Both the position numbers and the translations under genes were made by a program. This document shows, piece by piece, positions 1 to 6,946 of a DNA stretch of 9,132 nt; the first letter of the stretch is position 1, and each line of letters starts with the position of its first letter. The notes under the pieces were generated by a model. That model was not told the DNA's origin, made no database searches, and saw nothing but the letters and a program-made list of their open reading frames with translations. The stretch lies in assembly GCA_022615255.1 (NCBI GenBank), contig JAKEHC010000040.1:1-9132 (forward strand), given 5' to 3'. Origin of the DNA: Candidatus Dadabacteria bacterium. GTDB taxonomy: Bacteria; Desulfobacterota_D; UBA1144; Nemesobacterales; CSP1-2.

Positions 1-112
1 AGTAGTTACGGTCAAAGCAGCCATAAGTGGGGCTATGAGGGTTACGGTCTAGCAGGGTCAGGATTTTAGGGATTTGAGCGAGAGCCTCGCGTGCAAGGAT
101 TTCTTTACCCAT
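1..112 (-). CDS. Conserved protein of unknown function, N-terminal 37 codons (runs off left edge)
   Basis: Reading leftward from the ATG at 110-112, the frame is open to the window edge and gives 37 residues that begin MGKEILAREALAQ and include P-T-Y-G-C-F-D-R-N-Y. An in-frame TAA lies nine bases upstream of the ATG, so this is the only possible start. There is no Shine-Dalgarno sequence, but a promoter-like element sits just upstream (123-151). The amphipathic helix followed by a LLDRNP..PTYGCFDR segment looks like the start of a conserved soluble protein. From memory, similar N-termini occur in uncharacterised proteins of polysaccharide loci, but I cannot confirm this and assign no function. 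It follows the polyprenyl-phosphate sugar synthase after 78 bases on the same strand, so it probably belongs to the same glycan locus. Confidence 0.65.
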   Translation of the reverse strand, partial: MGKEILAREALAQIPKILTLLDRNPHSPTYGCFDRNY

Positions 113-122
113 GAAGAGTTAG

Positions 123-151
123 GTATAAACTTTCATTGAATGTTAATTCAA
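123..151 (-). promoter_or_regulatory. Candidate sigma70-type promoter for the left-edge gene
   Basis: On the minus strand TTGAAT (146-151) is followed after 17 bases by TTATAC (123-128); TTTATA one base earlier gives a 16-base spacer. The -10 ends only 10 bases before the ATG at 112, so a transcript from here would be leaderless or nearly so. The -35 overlaps a perfect inverted repeat, TTGAAT-GTTA-ATTCAA at 136-151, that could be an operator or chance in A+T-rich DNA. This is a match by eye only. Confidence 0.3.
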
Positions 152-190
152 GTAATTTCAGCTTAGGATGATAAATATCTGATATGAAAA

Positions 191-1147
191 TTAGGTGTCT
201 TTTTTAGAATCAAATCTATTTTGTCTAGTACGGAGTTGAATGTCCTCGAGCATCTTTCGATTCACAGCCATTAAGTCTGCTATCAAGCCGAATATCCACA
301 ATTGAAATCCGATTAGAATGAGAATAGATGCTAAGACTAGGCTAGGCACATGTGACCTCGGGGTGCCGATTAAGAATAGGACAAGCCAGCGCACAGAGAT
401 CAGAAATCCTAAAACAAAAGGTATGCTGCCCATTATCATGAAGAACCTGAAGGGCCTATAAGTCATAAAAATCCGCAAAATCGTGAAAATTGATTGATTT
501 ATATATGATGGGATGCTTTTGATCAAACGAGAAGGACGCAATTCTTGATTCGTTCTTATGGGTATTGAGGTGATGGGCATGCCTTTCTGCCCAGCTTGTA
601 TAATCATCTCCAATGTGTAGGTGTATTCGTTAAATACGTTGAGTCGCAAAGCTGCATCACGACTGATTGCTCGAAAGCCGCTTGTTACATCTTGAATATC
701 TGTGTTGCTGAATATGCGCACAACCCAGCTGCCCAACTTTTGCAGAAGCTTTTTGGAAATTGAAAAGTGCTCAATCTGGTTAATAGGGCGCGCACCGATT
801 ACTATCTCAGCGCTCCCTGATAAAATTGGCTCTATAAGCCTTGGAATATCCTCGGAGCTATACTGATTGTCTGCATCTGTATTTACAATGATATCCGCTC
901 CAGCCTCAAGACCCGCCTCTAGTCCTGCTATAAATGCTTTGGCAAGCCCCTGATGATGGTTAAGATTGATTATATGCTCGACACCATGTGCCTTAGCTAC
1001 CTCGATAGTGCCGTCAGTGCTTCCATCATTAATAATAAGCCATTCTATGACGTCTATGCCGGGAAGGCTTCTGGGGAGTGTAGAAAGTGTAATCCCAAGA
1101 GTCGCTTCTTCATTATAACAAGGGATTTGGATAATGAGTTTTGTCAT
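191..1147 (-). CDS. Polyprenyl-phosphate sugar synthase-like GT2 glycosyltransferase (DPMS/GtrB-like)
   Basis: 318 residues. The GT-A domain (about 1-225) has IPCYNEE at 8-14, NDGSTDGT at 40-47 and a TDADNQY metal and donor-binding DxD motif at 90-96, followed by IQDVTSGFRA at 151-160. This combination is typical of the dolichyl-phosphate mannose synthase / DPG synthase branch of GT2, which moves a sugar from a nucleotide donor to a polyprenyl phosphate on the cytoplasmic face of the membrane. Two hydrophobic segments (about 235-260 and 268-290) form a C-terminal membrane anchor, as in GtrB-type enzymes. The ATG is fixed by an in-frame TGA twelve bases upstream; no Shine-Dalgarno sequence is visible. 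The gene lies 22 bases after GT87 copy 1, so co-transcription is likely. The product, probably a polyprenyl-P-hexose, would be the donor for the nearby GT-C proteins. The sugar is unknown. Confidence 0.88.
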   Translation of the reverse strand: MTKLIIQIPCYNEEATLGITLSTLPRSLPGIDVIEWLIINDGSTDGTIEVAKAHGVEHIINLNHHQGLAKAFIAGLEAGLEAGADIIVNTDADNQYSSEDIPRLIEPILSGSAEIVIGARPINQIEHFSISKKLLQKLGSWVVRIFSNTDIQDVTSGFRAISRDAALRLNVFNEYTYTLEMIIQAGQKGMPITSIPIRTNQELRPSRLIKSIPSYINQSIFTILRIFMTYRPFRFFMIMGSIPFVLGFLISVRWLVLFLIGTPRSHVPSLVLASILILIGFQLWIFGLIADLMAVNRKMLEDIQLRTRQNRFDSKKDT

Positions 1148-1169
1148 GTGCTTGAGTCAACTGTGTATG

Positions 1170-2396
1170 TTAGGGGTACGAATTCATAACGAGAACCACG
1201 CGACTTGTTTCCCCCCAAGCCCGGTAAAGCAGGAAAATCAGAATAAAAATCCAAATGACTGCATGCCCGCCCGTGAAAAGAAGATACCACGGTGATGGCA
1301 AGTCTTGAACTCTATAAGGTGCAAGCATTGCAAGCACGGTAAGCGCAAGCAACATACCAGCCACCACTCCGCTTCCATTGGCTGACGGCTCTCGCTTGGC
1401 AATGCGAAAAAGGGTGATCATCGGAATGAGAAGCAGAAGGTCATCGTGCCAACGATGGTAAGTCCAGAAGCGGGCAACGAGGGCGGAAACGCCTAACAGC
1501 AGCCAAAGGTCTACATGACGGTGAAAATAGACCCAGAAACCCAGACTCAAAAGTGCCAGGAACGAGGCAAGAAGGCTCCATTCCTCCATGCCCAGATTTG
1601 CTAACCAGATATTCAGGTTTGCGTATCCTCCACCCTCCCTTTCAGCTATTACAGTGACACGCGCCATCCAGTCATGGATTAGAGTTAAGAGTCCGGGCTT
1701 CTGGAATGAGGCTGAAAAGAGTGTGAGGGCGATATACGCTGACACGACTAGAATTGCCGGTCTCAAACGACCTGGAACAAATAGAACAATCCAGAAAAAT
1801 GGCGCTGACACACTAGGCTTTACAAGAGCTAGCAGAATAAGTGTGGAGGCTAGGATATCATTTAACCAACCTTCTCGTCCCTTACAAAGCAGGAGAATTC
1901 CAACGAGAAGGGCGATAATTTGATGGGGGATAGGCTGACCATTCCCAACCGCTACTCCTGTGGAATTCATCGACAGAGGGATCAGCGCAACAAAAAACCT
2001 CTCTAAGGTTGTATTAGCGCCGCTTTCTTTGACAGCCAAATATACCAACCCCAGGATCGCTATGATACTAGTAACTGCCCAGAGCAAACGGGCGTCTTTG
2101 ATATCCAGCCAGCCCAGGAAGGGCCAGAATAAAGCGTAGCTAGCAGGGGGATACACCGCCCCCCTTAACTCTGTGTATACAGGAATTCCGCTAAACCACC
2201 TGTGCAATTCCCTATAGCGGAATTTCAGGTCAATGGCTCCAATACTGCTCGTATCCAGTATTAGCCGCCAAAACTCTGCTCCCAACTTCATTAGAGCGAG
2301 TACAGCCATAAGCGCCACCCCTATGCTTAATAGCGTGGTACTGTGCTTCTGCCACCAGGTCTGAAGTATTGAAGCGCTAATGTTATAAAAGCTCAT
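1170..2396 (-). CDS. GT87-like polytopic glycosyltransferase, copy 1
   Basis: 408 residues, strongly hydrophobic, about ten predicted membrane helices. The features are those of the GT87 (DUF2029) GT-C family, whose characterised member PimE uses a polyprenyl-phosphate mannose donor. There is an acidic residue in the first outer loop (AIDLKFRY, D56, matching the essential loop Asp of PimE), then YPPASY at 82-87, GNGQ at 151-154, LVKP at 191-194, VPGRLRPA at 207-214 and YHRWHDD at 313-319. A polar GGGYANLNIWLANLG loop lies at about 255-269. It is paralogous over its whole length to the product of 5387-6703. An in-frame TGA lies twelve bases before the ATG, so the start is firm; no Shine-Dalgarno sequence is seen. 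It should act on the outer face of the membrane using the lipid-linked sugar made by the downstream DPMS-like enzyme; donor and acceptor are inferred. Confidence 0.85.
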   Translation of the reverse strand: MSFYNISASILQTWWQKHSTTLLSIGVALMAVLALMKLGAEFWRLILDTSSIGAIDLKFRYRELHRWFSGIPVYTELRGAVYPPASYALFWPFLGWLDIKDARLLWAVTSIIAILGLVYLAVKESGANTTLERFFVALIPLSMNSTGVAVGNGQPIPHQIIALLVGILLLCKGREGWLNDILASTLILLALVKPSVSAPFFWIVLFVPGRLRPAILVVSAYIALTLFSASFQKPGLLTLIHDWMARVTVIAEREGGGYANLNIWLANLGMEEWSLLASFLALLSLGFWVYFHRHVDLWLLLGVSALVARFWTYHRWHDDLLLLIPMITLFRIAKREPSANGSGVVAGMLLALTVLAMLAPYRVQDLPSPWYLLFTGGHAVIWIFILIFLLYRAWGETSRVVLVMNSYP

Positions 2397-2467
2397 TATA
2401 ATTTTTCAGTCAATACTATGTTCCATTTCACTAGGGTTAATCAACATTACAGAAGGTTATCTTATTT

Positions 2468-3520
2468 CTATTTTCTCTCTTGTAATGCGTTCAGTTTTTT
2501 CAGACGAACGGTAGAGGGAACAAACTTACTAAGTATCCAACAAACTGCAAAAGCGATGCTGCTATAAAAGTAGTAAAAAAAGTGGGTTGGGATAGCCAGA
2601 ATCGTGAATTTTATTCCTTTCTTGTGGAGAAAAAGGTTGTATAACCTTCGATTAAGGATTATAAGGGTGATAATAAATAAGAGAGAAAGTAAGATAAAAA
2701 TAGCATTTAAGGGCATACCAAAGAAACTCCATGTATCTATAAAACTTAATGGGATTGTCAGAATCAATAAGTCAACTAACAAGGCGCTTATTATATGAGG
2801 TGTTTGTAGGTTCAAGTCATGTGGAAGGTATCCGCTTAAAAGAATCAGCCTTGACCATGGAACAGCACGGTAAAATATGTCGGTTTTTAACCAGTTTCTC
2901 CACCCCCAGTGTTTAAGGTGTTTTACCTGTAGGCCCTTGTCAAGCATGATTTGGTATCCATTATTCCAAATTCTGTGGCCAAGCTCTATATCCTCTATCG
3001 AGAACCAGCCTTCGTCAAAACCTCCTAATTCAAAAAAGGTTTTTTTATATATGGCACCGCATCCAGTCCAGAAGGTTTTCGCTTCTTTATGAGAGCTTTG
3101 GTGGATAAAATGGTGTAAAAGGTTTCGAAACTGAGACAAAAAATCGGCAGCATATGGACTGTCATCATATGAACCGAATACGGCTACTATATCAGGGTTA
3201 TTCATAAAATTTGCCGCTAGTCTGGCAATAGTTTTCTCATTAATCGAAACATCTGAATCGACAAATAACAAGATATCCCCTTGGGCATTCTGAGCGCCAT
3301 GGTTGCGTGCTGCAGCAGGGCCAGAGCGTTGCGGCAATTCAAAGACGGTTACGCCTCTTCTTAGACTGATTTCAACGCTATCATCGGTCGAACCATCATC
3401 AACTACAATGATCTCGCGCGGCTTGTAAGAAGATTTGATCAAAGCATCTAAGCACTGATTGAGATATCTACTGCCGTTGTATACCGGTATGACAACCGAG
3501 ATAGATGGTTGATTGTACAT
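2468..3520 (-). CDS. GT2 family glycosyltransferase with C-terminal membrane helices
   Basis: 350 residues. The GT-A domain has SVVIPVYN at 8-15, VVDDGSTDDS at 39-48, PAAARNHG at 68-75, the FVDSDV DxD motif (D88, D90), WTGCGAIYKK at 151-160, GGFDE at 166-170 and the catalytic-base region IEDIELGHR at 175-183. All of these are expected in an active inverting GT2 enzyme. Hydrophobic segments at about 243-261, 271-289 and 305-330 tie it to the membrane. An in-frame TAG 24 bases upstream with no other start between fixes the ATG at 3520. There is no Shine-Dalgarno sequence, only a run of seven A. A good promoter match lies at 3545-3573. The 3' third is clearly more A+T-rich than the flanking GT87 genes. 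It probably adds a sugar from a nucleotide donor to a lipid-linked glycan; substrate unknown. Confidence 0.9.
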   Translation of the reverse strand: MYNQPSISVVIPVYNGSRYLNQCLDALIKSSYKPREIIVVDDGSTDDSVEISLRRGVTVFELPQRSGPAAARNHGAQNAQGDILLFVDSDVSINEKTIARLAANFMNNPDIVAVFGSYDDSPYAADFLSQFRNLLHHFIHQSSHKEAKTFWTGCGAIYKKTFFELGGFDEGWFSIEDIELGHRIWNNGYQIMLDKGLQVKHLKHWGWRNWLKTDIFYRAVPWSRLILLSGYLPHDLNLQTPHIISALLVDLLILTIPLSFIDTWSFFGMPLNAIFILLSLLFIITLIILNRRLYNLFLHKKGIKFTILAIPTHFFYYFYSSIAFAVCWILSKFVPSTVRLKKLNALQERK

Positions 3521-3544
3521 TTTTTTTATGAACGATATCTTCTA

Positions 3545-3573
3545 AATAAATCCATAATTTTAGCGGTTGTCAA
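3545..3573 (-). promoter_or_regulatory. Candidate sigma70-type promoter for the GT2 gene at 2468-3520
   Basis: On the minus strand a perfect -35 consensus TTGACA (3568-3573) is followed after 17 bases by TTTATT (3545-3550), which matches four of six -10 bases. The -10 ends 24 bases before the ATG at 3520. It lies in the 76-base gap behind the GT39-like gene and suggests that the last genes of the cluster can be transcribed separately. Match made by eye. Confidence 0.4.
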
Positions 3574-3596
3574 AAGCGATTCTATAGCCTCTATTG

Positions 3597-5291
3597 TTAC
3601 GAGGCTAACCTAAATTTATAAATCTCTATTCCTTTGAAAGACTGGGTGCCCTTGTGTTGAAATCTAGAGTCTGACATAACGCTTTCTAATAAGCCTTTAA
3701 AATCCCCTTGCCAATATGTTTTGTTTATGAGATAGAAGGTTTCTACGTTGTTGGCAGATAGTGTTTCGTGGATAGGTTGATTGTTATTCATGATCGGAGA
3801 GAATATTATGAAGTTAGCCTTGGATATTCTATCTTTTCGAAGCCTAATATATTCTGACAAACCGCTATTTAATTTTTTACCAAAATAATAGTCTTTTTCT
3901 GATAATTTTTCTAGCTTGCTTATTGTTTTGCCAGATAGATTTATGCCTGTGATTGTATCCTCCTGAAATCGTGGGTCATAATAAGTCAGCTCGGTTGGAG
4001 ATTTTGCTGCAAATATAAATAATCGCTTGGTCCCATCTTTTAATTCATCGTTAAAATAACGGACTGCGGCGTGCCAGTCTGGTTTCGGTTGATAGACAGT
4101 CCATTCATCTGATTTTTTTAAGAATGAAGTAAGACTTATAATGCTCAAAGAAATAGTAAAAATTATAGAGGCGATTGATATGGGTTTAACCTTGAATCCA
4201 GTAGCTCCCTTTATGAGAATGATAAAGAAAAAAGGCAGTATAAAAAACATGCTCCTTTCTATGTATATTTTCTTGAAACCAATCAGGTTTAACCCTAAAA
4301 TGAGGAGGGGTAACGAGAATACATATAGAATTAGGTCGACTGAGTTTGAGTCTTCTATATTTTTTGAATCTTTAACAATTCTTATTAAACCATGGATGAA
4401 GAAACAGGAAAAAACCGCTTGAGTAACTAACATGAGCGGTTTTCCTAGTATAAGACTGGGATCATTCTCGAATGGGTTTATATTCCATATAGAGTTGCCC
4501 ATGAGAAACCAATTAAAAAAGAGCATCCAGAATTCAAAGAGTGTAAAAGGCCGTAAGTGACCTTGCCCGGTGTCAATTTTCCCCAAAAAACTTTTAAGTC
4601 CTAAAAATGAGATGAAACTAACTAGAATTAGGATGTTCAAGATTGTTACTTTCCTCTTCATCCTATCCATTTTAAAAAAGCACATTATTGTGAATATTCC
4701 TAGATAAACAACCATGTAATAATGACTAAAGACGGCGAATAAAACCGCGACAAAATAGGCAAAATACCAAAACGAATTTTCTTTGGAACCTTTTAACTTA
4801 TAGTACGAAAAAATTGAGAGCAGCAATAAAAATAAAGTCGCTGAGTATGGTCTAGCTTCGTCTGAATACCAAATATGTACTGGAGACAAGCATAGTAGCA
4901 AAGAAGCTAAAATAGCTTCTTTCTTTCCTGCAAATCTTAAGGCTAGTAAGTAGGTTAAAAAAATTGCTAAAATCCCGAATATAAGGGGCGGAATTCGTAT
5001 GGATAACTCAGAATCACCAAATAATTTAATCCAGAAAAAGATAAATATGTAATAGAAGGGAGGGTGTGGATCATAGAGAACCTGATAGCCGAGTAAGAAT
5101 ATATTCCCCAGCTTAACATGTGTTGACCATAATTCGTCAAACCAAAGGCTCTGATTTAAATTAAGTAAACGTAATAAAGTAGCAAGGGCTAGAATGACAC
5201 ACAATACAAACCAAGAGTTATTTTGAAAGTGGTCGGTTATCGGACGATAAAAGCTAATATTAACTCTTTGCAAGTATTTTCCACTGGGCAT
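3597..5291 (-). CDS. GT39/PMT_2-like polytopic membrane glycosyltransferase
   Basis: 564 residues. A short cytoplasmic N-terminus precedes a first helix (about 27-45), then the outer loop carries the acidic pair W-F-D-E at 50-53, DPHPPFYY at 74-81 and DEARPYS at 144-150. This is the signature of PMT_2-type (PF13231, COG5305-like) GT-C transferases that use polyprenyl-phosphate sugars. Further helices continue to about residue 395, and the last 165 or so residues form a soluble, probably extracytoplasmic domain containing DWHAAVRYF, a common ending in this family. The ATG at 5291 is the only start before an in-frame TGA about 80 bases upstream; no Shine-Dalgarno sequence is seen. Two sampled 60-base lines of the gene have about 32 and 37 percent G+C, against 45-50 percent in sampled lines of the GT87 genes, which suggests a different origin. 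The sugar transferred (mannose in named homologues) is not determinable. Confidence 0.85.
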   Translation of the reverse strand: MPSGKYLQRVNISFYRPITDHFQNNSWFVLCVILALATLLRLLNLNQSLWFDELWSTHVKLGNIFLLGYQVLYDPHPPFYYIFIFFWIKLFGDSELSIRIPPLIFGILAIFLTYLLALRFAGKKEAILASLLLCLSPVHIWYSDEARPYSATLFLLLLSIFSYYKLKGSKENSFWYFAYFVAVLFAVFSHYYMVVYLGIFTIMCFFKMDRMKRKVTILNILILVSFISFLGLKSFLGKIDTGQGHLRPFTLFEFWMLFFNWFLMGNSIWNINPFENDPSLILGKPLMLVTQAVFSCFFIHGLIRIVKDSKNIEDSNSVDLILYVFSLPLLILGLNLIGFKKIYIERSMFFILPFFFIILIKGATGFKVKPISIASIIFTISLSIISLTSFLKKSDEWTVYQPKPDWHAAVRYFNDELKDGTKRLFIFAAKSPTELTYYDPRFQEDTITGINLSGKTISKLEKLSEKDYYFGKKLNSGLSEYIRLRKDRISKANFIIFSPIMNNNQPIHETLSANNVETFYLINKTYWQGDFKGLLESVMSDSRFQHKGTQSFKGIEIYKFRLAS

Positions 5292-5386
5292 TAGAGAAAC
5301 TGATAGGGTGTAGGATAGCCACTCATAGTAAATTCAAACTTTTTAACATATGCGTGAAAAACATTATTCGTCTCTATTCCAAGGCT

Positions 5387-6703
5387 TTAATCAGAAGAAT
5401 TGAGATGTTGTAAGTTTTTCTGATAACGAGCCTGGTCAAGTAGGAAAATCAATATCACTATCCACACTATGGACTGCCCTATTGCATAAAGGGAATTCAA
5501 CGGTGGCGGGAAGAGATATAGACCTCCAGGAGCCAGCGTGGCTAGGAGCGTTATTGCCAGAAGCACAGCGGCTATCACTCCTCGTCCGTTGGTGGATGAT
5601 TCCTGTTTAGCAATGCGGAATAAAGCCACCATAGGCAGAAGAATAAGAAGATCGTCATACCAACGATGATAGGTCCAGAAACGTGCTACAAGAGCGGCAA
5701 CTCCTATTAGAAGCCAGATATCCCCATGGCGATTGCGATATGTCCAAAGACCCTGTGCTGCCAGGATAAGTAACGTGACCGGGATGATCCAATTCTTCAG
5801 CCCCAAGGTTATCAAGAGAGCAGGTATATCAGAGTATCTATCGCGCTTAGCCCATTCGGCGCTCCTTGTCGGCAATTTGGAAATATTCTTGAGTGGGTCT
5901 GGTATGGTCAAGCCCGGTGTTCCTTTGGGCGATTCTTGTGCTTGTTGTGTGGGTGATGGTTTAACACTGGGTAGTTCTTGGAAAGACAAAGAAAAGAGTG
6001 TGAGCGCAATATAACCAAACGCTACGAGCAGTGCGGGTCTTAACCTTCCGGGTACGAAGAGCGCAATCCATAAAAAGGGAACTGAAGCGTTTGGTTTAAC
6101 AAGAGCGATTAATAAGAGGGCGACGGCTATTAGCTCTTGGCGCAATGTGAAATTCCTTCTATGGAGGAGCAGAAGCCCTGTAATTAGGCAGGGTAGTATA
6201 TGCAGCATGAGCTGGCCATTCCCGATTGTGGCACCCGTTGCATACATTGATATGGGTATCAATGCAATGAACACCCGCTCGAGGTCAGTACTAGCTTTGC
6301 TTTCTTTGATGACTAAATAGGCTAACCACGCTAACGCGGCTAAGGATGTGACTGCCCAGAACCATCTTAAGAGTGCGAATGGCAGCCAGCCTACCAGGGG
6401 CCATAGTATCACGTAGGTAGCGGGGGGGTAAGGAGGGTGGCGAAGTTTTCCGTCAAACCATCTGTGAACATCCTTATAGCGGTTTTTAAGGTCAACAGCG
6501 CCCGCAGGGGATGTTGGCCAAATAGGACTCGGTTGCCAAAGAAGTCTCCAAAACTGATAGCCCAGCCAGAGAAGAGCGACTATGATCATAATTGCAATCG
6601 CTATGCGTATAACCATCGTACCATGGCTTTCCCACCAGGACCTGAGCGTTGAAGCATTCGTTTTACCCCATCTCATCAGATGGTACTTTATTGCCATGTT
6701 CAT
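5387..6703 (-). CDS. GT87-like polytopic glycosyltransferase, copy 2
   Basis: About 438 residues from the ATG at 6703 (442 if the TTG at 6715 is used; numbering below follows the longer form). It shares with copy 1 the SWWESHG start, first-loop AVDLKNRY (D75, likely catalytic), YPPATY at 96-101, GNGQ at 165-168, LVKPN at 205-209, VPGRLRPA at 221-228 and YHRWYDD at 349-355, with about ten membrane helices. I prefer the ATG because the AGGGA at 6716-6720 directly abuts the TTG but stands twelve bases before the ATG; an in-frame TAG just upstream excludes anything longer. Compared with copy 1 it has about 22 extra residues, rich in Pro, Ser and Gln, at about 247-268. It also lacks copy 1's Asn-containing ANLN loop, so it may use another acceptor. 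The role is inferred: transfer from a polyprenyl-phosphate sugar outside the membrane. Confidence 0.84.
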   Translation of the reverse strand: MNMAIKYHLMRWGKTNASTLRSWWESHGTMVIRIAIAIMIIVALLWLGYQFWRLLWQPSPIWPTSPAGAVDLKNRYKDVHRWFDGKLRHPPYPPATYVILWPLVGWLPFALLRWFWAVTSLAALAWLAYLVIKESKASTDLERVFIALIPISMYATGATIGNGQLMLHILPCLITGLLLLHRRNFTLRQELIAVALLLIALVKPNASVPFLWIALFVPGRLRPALLVAFGYIALTLFSLSFQELPSVKPSPTQQAQESPKGTPGLTIPDPLKNISKLPTRSAEWAKRDRYSDIPALLITLGLKNWIIPVTLLILAAQGLWTYRNRHGDIWLLIGVAALVARFWTYHRWYDDLLILLPMVALFRIAKQESSTNGRGVIAAVLLAITLLATLAPGGLYLFPPPLNSLYAIGQSIVWIVILIFLLDQARYQKNLQHLNSSD

Positions 6704-6726
6704 GACTGGAATCAATCCCTAGGTAG

Positions 6727-6748
6727 CCAAGCGATTTAGTAGGCTTGG
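6727..6748 (-). other. Hairpin in the leader of GT87 copy 2
   Basis: CCAAGC (6727-6732) and GCTTGG (6743-6748) form a perfect six-base inverted repeat with a ten-base loop. It lies 7 to 28 bases before the AGGGA that probably serves the start at 6703. On the minus strand no U-run follows, so it is not an intrinsic terminator for the incoming transcript. It could fold in the mRNA leader and affect translation, or be chance. Confidence 0.3.
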
Positions 6749-6789
6749 ATTATTTTAAATTTTGATTTTTAACGACACTGCGGCATAAT

Positions 6790-6816
6790 CTTATACGGCA
6801 GCGGCCGCTACTTCAA
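6790..6816 (-). promoter_or_regulatory. Weak candidate promoter for GT87 copy 2
   Basis: On the minus strand TTGAAG (6811-6816) precedes TATAAG (6790-6795) with a short 15-base spacer. The spacer includes the ten-base palindrome AGCGGCCGCT at 6800-6809, an unusually G+C-rich island in this gap. The position, about 90 bases before the start, is reasonable, but the spacing is poor, so this is weak. Confidence 0.2.
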
Positions 6817-6866
6817 GAGACCACTTCATCGCATTTTAGCTAATTAAGAGAATTTAGTCAGTTAAA

Positions 6867-6945
6867 GGATTATACTAGAGTAATCCGCTATTGCTGGATT
6901 CTCACACCAATAGCGCTCAAGCTAGTATATGAGTTTTTTTGAGCG
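6867..6945. repeat. Three adjoining inverted repeats behind the start-less GT2 gene
   Basis: Three perfect inverted repeats follow one another almost without gaps: GGATTA/TAATCC (6867-6872 and 6881-6886), CGCTATTG/CAATAGCG (6886-6893 and 6908-6915) and CGCTCAA/TTGAGCG (6914-6920 and 6939-6945). Neighbouring stems share one or two bases, so they could not all be fully paired at once. They start two bases after the stop codon of the GT2 gene at 6947. Read on the minus strand, only the last stem is followed by a few T (TTTAAC), and that stem is A+T-rich, so a classic terminator is not evident. A weak terminator, an mRNA-stabilising 3' structure or a remnant of a small repeat element are all possible. 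Confidence 0.45.
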
Positions 6946-6946
6946 T

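Noticed and set aside
953..1189. Plus-strand open frame of 78 codons across the DPMS-like gene start
   Set aside because: It lies antisense to the N-terminal GT2 motifs of a convincing gene and its product has no recognisable features.
1588..1923. Plus-strand open frame of 111 codons inside GT87 copy 1
   Set aside because: Antisense shadow of a conserved membrane protein; low-complexity basic product without motifs. The open frames at 2604-2798, 2877-3092, 4141-4422, 5733-6014 and 6437-6652 are rejected for the same reason.
6800..6809. Palindrome AGCGGCCGCT as a cloning-vector junction or recombination site
   Set aside because: It contains a NotI site, but there is no vector-like or inserted sequence on either side and no copy elsewhere in the window. 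Most likely chance or a small protein-binding site.
6914..6945. Intrinsic terminator behind the GT2 gene at 6947
   Set aside because: The CGCTCAA/TTGAGCG stem has a long 18-base loop, and on the minus strand no U-run follows the second arm; the T-run lies inside the loop on the plus strand. Kept only as an inverted repeat.
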